From positions 1 to 53,016 of the forward strand of contig NZ_BLXY01000017.1 in assembly GCF_014193585.1 (NCBI RefSeq): 53,016 nt of DNA. The letters run 5' to 3'. A model generated the notes under the pieces. That model had not been told where the DNA came from. It was given only the letters and a program-made list of their open reading frames with translations, and did no database searches. Positions 44,167 to 53,016 of the stretch are shown here, piece by piece (the first letter of the stretch is position 1; each line of letters opens with the position of its first letter). This DNA is from Geomonas paludis (lineage in GTDB: Bacteria; Desulfobacterota; Desulfuromonadia; Geobacterales; Geobacteraceae). A program made the translations under genes and the position numbers.

Positions 44167-44183
44167 TGTCCCGCCGGGGGACA
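44167..44183 (+). promoter_or_regulatory. Candidate activator-binding site upstream of the sigma-54 promoter
   Basis: Perfect inverted repeat TGTCCC-N5-GGGACA. Its centre is about 66 bp upstream of the -24 box, within the usual range for NtrC-type enhancers. Related TGTCCCGC sequences occur at about 44145 and as CTGTCCCGCACAGGACAG at 44278-44295. Inference from position and symmetry. Confidence 0.4.
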
Positions 44184-44236
44184 ACCGGTCAATCGCCGCT
44201 TCGACGCAAGGTGCCGGAATTGCAGTGTTTGCAGTT

Positions 44237-44253
44237 TTGGCACCGGCTATGCT
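44237..44253 (+). promoter_or_regulatory. Sigma-54 promoter for the chemoreceptor-kinase pair
   Basis: TTGGCACCGGCTATGCT matches the -24/-12 consensus YTGGCACGRNNNTTGCW at 12 of 14 defined positions, with the required GG-N10-GC spacing. It lies 116 bp before the chemoreceptor ATG and just after a sigma-54 activator gene. Confidence 0.65.
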
Positions 44254-44368
44254 CATACAAGATACAAGGTGGCCCCAACTGTCCCGCACAGGACAGGGCG
44301 ACGGCACCGGCCACCACAACCTCCCCGCGGGAGGCTGCCGCCACTACTTCAGGTACGGGAGACACGAC

Positions 44369-46000
44369 ATGAAAACGATCAGAGATCTTAAAGTCGGGAT
44401 CAAACTCGCAGCAGGCTTTGCCTGCGTGGCCATCATAGCCTCGGTCATCGGGTACATCGGCATCAGGGCTACCAACAACCTCAACCGGGAAGGGAAAAGG
44501 ACCTATGAAACAGTGACGGTTCCCCTGGGTGAGATGGCGGGCATGTCGGTCTCCTTCCAGAGGGTCCGCATCAACGTGCGCGACGCGGTGGAGGCGACCG
44601 ACCCGACGCTGCGCCAGCGCTACGTGGACACGGTCACGTCGCTGCGTCAGAACATCTCCGATCGTGCCGCACGCTATGACAAAACGATCACCAACGACGA
44701 GGAACGCGGCCTGTTCCGCGACTTCGTGCAGGCGAGGTCGGCATACCTGGGGTACGTGGAAAGGATACTGGCGATGGACCAGGCGGGACAGGAGGCCCAG
44801 GCCAGGGAGCTCTTGCACGGACCCGGCAAAGAGGCGGCCCTGAAGCAGCAGGAGTTGCTGGACAAGCTGATGGCGCTGAAGGAGCGCCAGGCGAAGGAGA
44901 CCGCCCGTAACAATGAACTCGCTGCCGCGTCGGCGGCCCGGTTCATCGCTGCTTTCCTGGCGCTGGGGTTGCTGCTCGCGCTGGTGCTGGGCGTGGTAAT
45001 CGCGAGACTGATCACCCGCCCGCTGGACAAGGCGGTGCAGGCGGCCAACCGCCTGGCCGAGGGTGACCTGACCGTCGAGGTGGTGGTGGATTCCAAGGAC
45101 GAGACCGGCCAGTTGCAGGCGGCCATGGGGCACATGGTGCAGAGCCTGCGGGTCCTGGTGTCCCAGACCGTGCAGATATCCAGCAGCATCGCTTCCGCTT
45201 CGACCCAGTTGCAGGGGACCTCCGCCCAGATCGCCACCGGTGCCGAGGAAGTCGCTTCCCAGACCGGGACCGTGGCCACCGGCAGCGAGGAAATGGCGGC
45301 CACCAGCGCTGACATCGCCCGCAATTGCGTCCTGGCCGCCGAGGCGTCGCGTCAGTCTACCGACTCCGCCAACCAGGGAGCCAAGGTGGTGCAGGAAACC
45401 ATCGTCGGCATGGAAGAGATCGCCGGCCGCGTGCGCAGTACCTCGAAGACCGTGGAGGCGCTCGGGCATCGTTCCGAGGAGATCGGCGACATCGTCGGCA
45501 CCATCGAGGACATCGCCGACCAGACCAACCTCCTGGCCTTGAACGCCGCCATCGAAGCGGCCCGGGCCGGCGAACAGGGGCGCGGCTTCGCGGTGGTGGC
45601 CGACGAGGTGCGGGCACTGGCCGAGCGGACCAGCAAGGCGACCAAGGAGATCGGCGCCATGATCAAGGCGATCCAGGGCGAGACCCGCGAGGCGGTGCGC
45701 GCCATGGACGAGGGGGTGCAGGAGGCCGAGAAGGGTGCCGCTTCGTCGCAGCGCTCCGGCCAGGCGCTGGCAGATATCCTCAAGTGCATCAGCGAAGTGT
45801 CGCTGCAGGTGAGCCAGATCGCCACCGCCGCTGAAGAACAGACCGCAACCACCACCGAGGTCACCTCCAACATCCAGCAGATCACCGACGTGGTGCAGCA
45901 CACCGCCCGCGGCGCCGAGGAAACCGCCATGGCCGCGGCGCAGCTGGCCCAGCAGGCGGACGAGCTGCAGACGCTGGTGGCGCGCTTCAGGGTCGCCTAA
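44369..46000 (+). CDS. Methyl-accepting chemotaxis protein with four-helix-bundle sensor
   Basis: 543 residues from ATG 44369 (GGGAG upstream). Membrane helix at about 11-30 and another at about 190-212 flank a periplasmic four-helix-bundle (4HB_MCP-type) sensor, all helical ([35 protein letters not shown]). HAMP ([21 protein letters not shown]) and a canonical MCP domain follow, with hairpin [20 protein letters not shown]. No CheR-binding tail. It is driven by a sigma-54 promoter and followed 132 bp later by a hybrid histidine kinase; it may feed signals to that kinase as well as to CheA. Confidence 0.92.
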   Translation: MKTIRDLKVGIKLAAGFACVAIIASVIGYIGIRATNNLNREGKRTYETVTVPLGEMAGMSVSFQRVRINVRDAVEATDPTLRQRYVDTVTSLRQNISDRAARYDKTITNDEERGLFRDFVQARSAYLGYVERILAMDQAGQEAQARELLHGPGKEAALKQQELLDKLMALKERQAKETARNNELAAASAARFIAAFLALGLLLALVLGVVIARLITRPLDKAVQAANRLAEGDLTVEVVVDSKDETGQLQAAMGHMVQSLRVLVSQTVQISSSIASASTQLQGTSAQIATGAEEVASQTGTVATGSEEMAATSADIARNCVLAAEASRQSTDSANQGAKVVQETIVGMEEIAGRVRSTSKTVEALGHRSEEIGDIVGTIEDIADQTNLLALNAAIEAARAGEQGRGFAVVADEVRALAERTSKATKEIGAMIKAIQGETREAVRAMDEGVQEAEKGAASSQRSGQALADILKCISEVSLQVSQIATAAEEQTATTTEVTSNIQQITDVVQHTARGAEETAMAAAQLAQQADELQTLVARFRVA

Positions 46001-46132
46001 GCTGTGGCTGCAGGAATCCGGAACCGGCACATTGCACTCAAGGATGAGGCGGTCCCCCCCGAAGAAGGTAATACGTCCCCCGCATCGGCGCGACGGCGAC
46101 CGAGACCGGTTCAAACATACAGAGGTGGCGTC

Positions 46133-48772
<2,640 letters not shown>

Positions 48773-48779
48773 AGGTGCC

Positions 48780-48905
48780 TCAACTGCTCTTCCTTCCCCC
48801 TCCCCTTGCGGGAGGGGGCTAGGGGGTGGGGGAAGGTGCCATCATTGCTGCACCTTGCGGCTTCACCCACCCCCCGACCCCCTCCCGTCAAGGGAGGGGG
48901 AGATG
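48780..48905. repeat. Dispersed GC-rich palindromes (CCCTCCCCTTGCGGGAGGGGG type)
   Basis: Opposed arms CCCCTCCCCTTGCGGGAGGGGGCTAGGGGGTGGG and CACCCACCCCCCGACCCCCTCCCGTCAAGGGAGGGGG. A related CTCTCCCTCCGGGAGAGGGAG lies at 48978-49005. No gene in 48773-49109. Confidence 0.6.
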
Positions 48906-48907
48906 AC

Positions 48908-48949
48908 AAAAGCGCCTGTTCCAATCAAGGAACAGGCGCTTTCTGTTTT
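48908..48949 (+). terminator. Rho-independent terminator after the hybrid kinase
   Basis: 12-bp stem AGCGCCTGTTCC/GGAACAGGCGCT, loop AATCAA, tail TTCTGTTTT. Confidence 0.85.
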
Positions 48950-49109
48950 ATCCCAACAATCGATGATCTTCCGATCACCCTCTCCCTCCGGGAGAGGGAG
49001 CCCAGCGGGCGGGTGAGGGCTCTGCCGGCTACGTCAATTTGCCCGGGGGCATCGCCCTTACCCTAGCCCTCTCCCGGAAGGAGAGGGGACTGGTACTGCC
49101 GCCGCGGTG

Positions 49110-49703
49110 TTACTTGGCCTTGATCATCTCGATCTCGAGGTTGATGTCGACATCCTCGCCCACCGCGACGCCGCCGGTTTCCAGTGCGGCGTTATAGACC
49201 AGGCCGAAGTCCTTGCGGTTGATCTTGGTGCTGGCGGTAACGCCGCTTCTGTAGTTACCCCACGGGTCCTTGCTCTCCTTGGCGGGGCCTTCCACGTTCA
49301 GCACCACTTCCTTGGTGACGCCGTGCAGGGTCAGGTCACCGGTCACCTTGAGCTTGCCTTTGCCGGCTTTCGCCACCTTTTTGGACGTGAAGGTCATGGT
49401 CGGGTACTTGGCGGCGTCGAAGAAGTCGGCGCTTCTTAGGTGCTCGTCACGCTTGGCCACGTTGGTGTTGACCGATGCGGTGTCGATGGTGACGGAAACC
49501 TTGGACTTGGTGATGTCCTTGTCGTTGATCTCCACGGTCCCCTTGTGCTTCTCGAAGTTCCCTTTCACGTTGGAAACCATGAGGTGCCGGACCTTGAACC
49601 CGACGCTGGAATGGTCGGGGTCGATGTTCCAGGTGGAGGCGGAGGCGAGTGCGGGAAGGGCGAGGGCTGCTACTGCGGCTATGGTTGCGATGGTTTTTTT
49701 CAT
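49110..49703 (-). CDS. YceI-family periplasmic protein
   Basis: 197 residues with signal peptide (MKKTIATIAAVAALALPALASA). YceI signatures: TWNIDPDHSSVGFKVRHLMVSNVKGNF at the start of the mature protein, then HLRSADFFDAAKYPTMTFTS and LTLHGVTKEV. The fold is a lipocalin-like barrel that binds long polyisoprenoid lipids in structures of relatives. Its physiological role is unclear; family members are often induced by stress or high pH. AAAAGGAGAAGCACC precedes the ATG. MarR-type regulator gene upstream on the same strand. Confidence 0.9.
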   Translation of the reverse strand: MKKTIATIAAVAALALPALASASTWNIDPDHSSVGFKVRHLMVSNVKGNFEKHKGTVEINDKDITKSKVSVTIDTASVNTNVAKRDEHLRSADFFDAAKYPTMTFTSKKVAKAGKGKLKVTGDLTLHGVTKEVVLNVEGPAKESKDPWGNYRSGVTASTKINRKDFGLVYNAALETGGVAVGEDVDINLEIEMIKAK

Positions 49704-49771
49704 GGTGCTTCTCCTTTTCTGATCCGTGTAGATTTGGTTTTAGTTGTTATCTTTTTAACTGTGGTCTTTTG

Positions 49772-49784
49772 ATGTTAAACTATT
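49772..49784 (-). promoter_or_regulatory. Motif AATAGTTTAACAT before yceI
   Basis: On the minus strand AATAGTTTAACAT, matching AATAGTTTGACAT upstream of the marR gene (50308-50320) at 12 of 13 bases. It overlaps the likely -35 (TTAACA). Candidate MarR operator. Confidence 0.45.
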
Positions 49785-49819
49785 AGGTCAAAAAAAAGCT
49801 GCTGTTATCTCTCCGTCCG

Positions 49820-50257
49820 CTATCCCTCCCGTAAGCCGAGTTTCTTGCACAGTTTGCCCAAGGTCTGCTGTTCTTCATCGGTCAGCACCCCCATCTCCGC
49901 GATAATGGCCGCTTCCACCTCGGCGAAGGTGGCTACGATCAGTTCGCGTCCCTTCCCGGTGAGGAGCACGGTGCAGTAGCGGCGGTCCTCCAGGGAGCGC
50001 TCGCGCTGGACCAACCCCTGCTTCTCCAGGTTGTCGATGACCAGGGTGATGTTGCCGGTACTTTTCAGTATCTTGGATGCCACGTCGCGCTGGCACATGG
50101 GGCCCTTGTGCAGCAGGGCCTCGAGCACGCCGAATTGGCTGATGGTGAGGCCGGCGTCGGACATTTTGCGCCCCACCCGTGCCGTCACCGATTCGGTGCC
50201 GCGCATCAGCTTGGTGTAGGTGTTCAGCGCGAGTTTCGATTTGGCGTCCTGTTTCAT
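49820..50257 (-). CDS. MarR-family transcriptional regulator
   Basis: 145 residues, standard length. Winged helix-turn-helix: ISQFGVLEALLHKGPMCQRDVASKILKSTGNITLVIDNLEKQGLVQRERSLEDRRYCTVLLT (about 38-100), including the recognition helix and wing (EDRR). Dimerisation helices at both ends. Expected to bind DNA as a dimer, usually as a ligand-released repressor. The motif shared between its own promoter and that of yceI suggests it controls both. CGGAGAGGCAGATC precedes the ATG. Confidence 0.9.
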   Translation of the reverse strand: MKQDAKSKLALNTYTKLMRGTESVTARVGRKMSDAGLTISQFGVLEALLHKGPMCQRDVASKILKSTGNITLVIDNLEKQGLVQRERSLEDRRYCTVLLTGKGRELIVATFAEVEAAIIAEMGVLTDEEQQTLGKLCKKLGLREG

Positions 50258-50307
50258 GATCTGCCTCTCCGTTAGTCGATGATGTAAAGCTACAACTGAA
50301 ACGATTA

Positions 50308-50320
50308 AATGTCAAACTAT
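50308..50320 (-). promoter_or_regulatory. Motif AATAGTTTGACAT before marR
   Basis: Minus-strand AATAGTTTGACAT contains TTGACA, 17 bp before TAGCTT, a plausible -35/-10 pair. It lies 51 bp from the marR start and is shared with the yceI promoter. Confidence 0.45.
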
Positions 50321-50423
50321 TTTTTGGGTGCATCTCACCAAGGCAATCCGCCCCCCTTGCAAGGGGGGGAGCACTGGTTCACGTTCAACGTTTTACGGCA
50401 GCATGTTTCACACTTCCCCGGAG

Positions 50424-50535
50424 CAGGGGACTGGCTCCGCCAGGTGCCTGTCCCCTTAGTGCTTGGCGAGCCGACTGAGCTGAAATAAGCGTTCCGCGAG
50501 AGGGACTGGCACCTGCCGGAGCCAGTCCCTTCTGC
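50424..50535. repeat. MITE-like inverted repeat, copy C
   Basis: Begins GCAGGGGACTGGCTCCGCCAGG and ends CCTGCCGGAGCCAGTCCCTTCT; same ends as copies A and B but a different middle. A CTTTTTGCGAAGGGGAGACAG palindrome arm follows directly. No gene in 50258-50636. Confidence 0.7.
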
Positions 50536-50581
50536 TTTTTGCGAAGGGGAGACAGAGGGGATTTGCCTTTGGTTGTGAATG

Positions 50582-50611
50582 AAAAGGCCGCTTCCTTGTG
50601 CGGAAGCGGCC
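50582..50611 (-). terminator. Terminator downstream of the ferritin-like gene
   Basis: GGCCGCTTCC (50586-50595) and GGAAGCGGCC (50602-50611) form a 10-bp stem; on the minus strand it is followed by TTTTC. It lies 26 bp past the stop of the minus-strand gene. Confidence 0.75.
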
Positions 50612-50636
50612 CTGGTGACGGCGAGACGAGATGCGG

Positions 50637-51845
50637 CTATTTCTTCTGCCGCAGCTCCTTGACCGGATGCTGACCGGCGAGCTCCAGCCGGTAGTCGTGG
50701 CCGTTCTTCTTCTGGTTCATCTTGATGATCTCCTCGGTGGGGGATCCCTTCTGGTTCAGTATCTCCTGGACCTGCGCGTAGCGCGGGTTTTCCGGGAGCT
50801 GGTCCGGCGGGCCGATCTCGGTCTCACAGGCGTTGAAGTCGACCTGGGTGGCGATAATCTCGCGCACGTAGTCGACCTGGGACTTGAACTGCAGCGGTGC
50901 CGGGAAGGTCTGCGGCAGCACCGCGTTCACGTCGATGCCCATCTTCTCGGCCACCTTGGAGAGGTTTTGCAGGTGGGTGAGCTCCATGCCGAGGTGCAGC
51001 TCCCAGATCGGCTTCACCTGGCGGTCCTGCTCCTCCTGCAGGAAGGACCAGTACAGCCAGCACTCGTTGTACTCGTGCAGCAGCGCGTTTTCCATCCACG
51101 AGCACTCGGGGTCGAGCAGGGCGCCGTACTGCGTCACGTGCTGCTCCTCGATCATGCCGATCTCCTGGTAGAGGCCGCGACCGATCTGGTCCTGCAGGGT
51201 GTTGCCCAGGTTCATGTAGAAGTTCATGGTCTGCTGCTCGCCGGCCAGCAGGGTCAGCACGTAGAGCTTGGTGAGCGGATCGGCCTGCATCCGGTTCATC
51301 GGCTTTCTCAGGTCGTCATACGGGTGGCGGTGCTCCTTGATGGTGGGGCGGCCCGGGGTGATTTCGGTCAGCTTGCCGACCAGCTTCTCCGCCTTGATCC
51401 CCTGGGTCATCTCCAGCAGGTTCGCGTAGCGGTACAGGTGGTCGAAGTCCTCGAGGAGCCCGAAGTCAAAGACCTGCTTCACGTACTGGTCCGGGACGTT
51501 GGCGGCCAGAAATGCGGTGAGGTCGACGGCGACCTGCTCGTAGCCGATGGTGGTCTCCAGGGGGGTCTCGTCGCCCGGGGAGAGCCAGTTGATCACCTTT
51601 TGCTGTTGCTGTTCCACCCGGCGGGTCAACGCCAGTTGCTTTTTCAGTTCCATGTCGGGACAGTTGCGGTGGAACTGGTGCGAGAAAATGGCCCCCTCCA
51701 CCTCAACGCCGTTCATGAGGATGATGCGGGCCTTGGTGTAGGGATGCACCTCGTTCTTGTCGTACGGTTTCACGTTCAATTCCTGCCAGTTGCGCAACTG
51801 TTTCTCCACGGGGATGCCGCGTTCCTTGAAGGGGTTGACGCTCAC
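50637..51845 (-). CDS. Ferritin-like helical protein with possible diiron motifs
   Basis: 402 residues from GTG 51845 (AGGAGG 7 nt upstream). Mostly helical. Candidate metal ligands recur in ferritin-like spacing: ETTIGYEQVAVD, LLEDFDHLYRYANLLE (ExxH), LLAGEQQTMNFYMN, IGMIEEQHVTQYGALL (EExH), and further Glu/His in ALLHEYNECWLYWSF and GMELTHLQNL. It is larger than ordinary ferritin or rubrerythrin, perhaps a doubled bundle. No signal peptide. The family name is not recognised; the fold assignment is inference from motifs. It is possibly an iron or peroxide-related oxidase. Confidence 0.6.
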   Translation of the reverse strand: MSVNPFKERGIPVEKQLRNWQELNVKPYDKNEVHPYTKARIILMNGVEVEGAIFSHQFHRNCPDMELKKQLALTRRVEQQQQKVINWLSPGDETPLETTIGYEQVAVDLTAFLAANVPDQYVKQVFDFGLLEDFDHLYRYANLLEMTQGIKAEKLVGKLTEITPGRPTIKEHRHPYDDLRKPMNRMQADPLTKLYVLTLLAGEQQTMNFYMNLGNTLQDQIGRGLYQEIGMIEEQHVTQYGALLDPECSWMENALLHEYNECWLYWSFLQEEQDRQVKPIWELHLGMELTHLQNLSKVAEKMGIDVNAVLPQTFPAPLQFKSQVDYVREIIATQVDFNACETEIGPPDQLPENPRYAQVQEILNQKGSPTEEIIKMNQKKNGHDYRLELAGQHPVKELRQKK

Positions 51846-52008
51846 GTTGTACCTCCTTTGGTTAGAGTCCACCAATTGTACAGAGGGGGTCTCGGACGTC
51901 AACCCCGCCTGCCGGGGCAGGAGGCGGAGGCACGGGGACAGGCGCTGCTTGCCATCTTCCTTTTTTAATGGAAGAATACCCGGTGGTGTTCTAACGAAAA
52001 GAGCAGTC

Positions 52009-52872
52009 ATGGAGCAGGTCATGGTGATCCCGGATCCTTCCTGGAATGAACTTCTGGATCGGTTGCGCGCCCTCAAGGGGGCCGCCCTCTTCCTCGGGCG
52101 CAGCGACTCCGGGAAAAGCACGCTGGTGCGTTACCTGACCAGGGGGCTGGCGGCGGAGAGGCGGACGGTGGCCTTGGTGGATGCCGACGTGGGGCAGGCC
52201 TTCCTGGGGCTCCCCGGTTGCGTGAGCCGCAGCACCTTTGCCGCCCCGGTCCCCGAGGAAGTGAGGCTTCCCTGGCAGCACCTCTCTTTCCTCGGTTCGG
52301 TGTCACCGGCCCCGGTCCTCATGCTCCTGGCGGGGGAGACCGGGAAGATGGTGCTCGCCAGCCGGCAGGAGGCGCCGGTCACCCTCATCGATACCACCGG
52401 GCTCGTCTGCGGCCCCTTGGGGGTCGCCTTGAAACTGGCCAAGATCCGGGCCTGCCGGCCGGAACTGGTGGTCGCCATCAGTGCCGGCTCCGAGCTCGAT
52501 CCTATCATCACCGCCATGCCCGAGACGGAACTGTTGCGGCTGAGCCCCTCGCCGAATGTGTGGCGCCGCGCGACGACGGTCCGCACCCGGCACCGCTACA
52601 ACAAGCTGGAGGCCTACCTGCGCGGGGCGCGGGAAACGCTGCTCGCCACGCGCCGCCTGGTCTTTTTGCATCGCGGCGCGCCGGTGCATCCGCTTTTCGA
52701 CATGCCCGAGGCGGGGACGGTGGTCGGGCTGAATCACCAGGGCGAGACGCGCGGCTTGGGCGTGGTCACCGAGGCGCACGCCGATGCGCTGACGGTCTCG
52801 ACGCCGCTTCGCTCGCTAAGGGGGATCGACAGGGTCATCGTGGGGGACATAAGCTACAAGCCGTTGCTTTAA
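52009..52872 (+). CDS. Clp1/Grc3-like P-loop polynucleotide kinase-type protein
   Basis: 287 residues from ATG 52009; ATG 52021, behind GGAGCAGGTC, is an equally good start. Walker A is FLGRSDSGKSTLV, followed by TVALVDADVGQAFLGLPGCVS (the D-x-D-x-GQ motif of the Clp1/NOL9 family) and ITLIDTTGLV-like Walker B (VTLIDTTGLVCG). Relatives in eukaryotes and archaea phosphorylate the 5'-OH of RNA. Bacterial members are sparsely studied. The C-terminal domain (HPLFDMPEAGTVVGLNHQGET) resembles the usual tail. Divergent from the ferritin-like gene; the IS110 end begins 16 bp after the stop. Confidence 0.75.
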   Translation: MEQVMVIPDPSWNELLDRLRALKGAALFLGRSDSGKSTLVRYLTRGLAAERRTVALVDADVGQAFLGLPGCVSRSTFAAPVPEEVRLPWQHLSFLGSVSPAPVLMLLAGETGKMVLASRQEAPVTLIDTTGLVCGPLGVALKLAKIRACRPELVVAISAGSELDPIITAMPETELLRLSPSPNVWRRATTVRTRHRYNKLEAYLRGARETLLATRRLVFLHRGAPVHPLFDMPEAGTVVGLNHQGETRGLGVVTEAHADALTVSTPLRSLRGIDRVIVGDISYKPLL

Positions 52873-52887
52873 AACCAAAACCTGTAT

Positions 52888-53016
52888 TAACGCAAAGCAA
52901 CCGTGTTCTCTGTCAAGCAAAAGCGTGGCTATCGCTCCAAGGCTGGTTATCTCTGAGCATTGCATTCAGTATGACCAGGAGCTTTCGCATCGTAGCGGTT
53001 ATAGCCACCTTGTGCA
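52888..53016 (-). mobile_element. IS110-family element, right-end fragment (right edge of window)
   Basis: Perfect 129-bp reverse complement of 2-130. It contains the last part of an IS110 transposase on the minus strand (52913-53016) and about 25 bp of non-coding end. Both window edges therefore enter the same end of the same element. Confidence 0.75.
52913..53016 (-). CDS. IS110-family transposase, C-terminal fragment (inverted copy)
   Basis: Reads the same MRKLLVILNAMLRDNQPW tail as the copy at 1-105 and ends at the same TGA (52913-52915). The 5' part lies beyond the window. Confidence 0.75.
   Translation of the reverse strand, partial: HKVAITATMRKLLVILNAMLRDNQPWSDSHAFA

Overview
The window looks like chromosomal DNA of a high-GC, motile, environmental deltaproteobacterium, most likely of the Geobacter/Geomonas type. 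The grounds are a B12-dependent class II ribonucleotide reductase, many large chemoreceptors, a GGDEF protein, sigma-54 and NtrC-type control, and a heavy load of short dispersed repeats. This is inference from gene content; no search was run. The first and last 129 bp are inverted copies of one sequence, the 3' end of an IS110-family transposase gene, so the window lies between two inward-facing IS110 ends. They may be two real insertion sequence copies or the repeat-collapsed ends of a draft contig.

Layout. 0.2-8.3 kb: a His-tailed EamA transporter, a DUF4337-like membrane protein, an exported adenosine deaminase-like enzyme, a 9-bp minisatellite, a large SdrD-B-type surface protein preceded by two coupled micro-ORFs, and an aldo/keto reductase. 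8.4-15.4 kb: three chemoreceptors (one with a CZB zinc-binding tail, one with a long Cache sensor, one with a non-canonical signalling tip). The divergent first two share a sigma-28-like promoter pattern. 15.8-21.7 kb: a GT61-type glycosyltransferase, small conserved proteins, a candidate three-way-junction RNA ahead of an outer-membrane barrel gene, an AEC transporter, an F420-dependent-type NADP oxidoreductase and an FN3 protein. 21.8-27.1 kb: an AT-richer accessory island with a 41-bp minisatellite, gene debris, two YbjQ-family proteins, an M48 protease, a caspase-like protein whose halves are in swapped order, and an M23 protein.

27.2-36 kb: a GDSL esterase, enoyl-CoA hydratase, methyltransferase, a HepT/MntA toxin-antitoxin pair, nrdJ with an NrdR-box pair, and a GAF-GGDEF protein coupled to a parallel beta-helix protein. 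36-40.5 kb: rph-rdgB, a Pro-Arg-His-Leu tRNA cluster, and an Ada-AlkA fusion next to an O6-alkylguanine methyltransferase. 40.6-48.8 kb: three FlgO-like lipoproteins, then an NtrC-type regulator, a chemoreceptor behind a good sigma-54 promoter, and a hybrid histidine kinase ending in HPt. These last three form a plausible self-contained signalling circuit. 49.1-53 kb: YceI and MarR sharing an upstream motif, a ferritin-like protein, and a Clp1/Grc3-like P-loop kinase.

The most unusual items are the permuted caspase-like protein and its AT-rich island, the 41-bp array in which units carry a ribosome-binding site and ATG, the structured RNA at 17.5 kb, the nested micro-ORF cascade at 4.3 kb, and the sigma-54 circuit at 42.5-48.8 kb.
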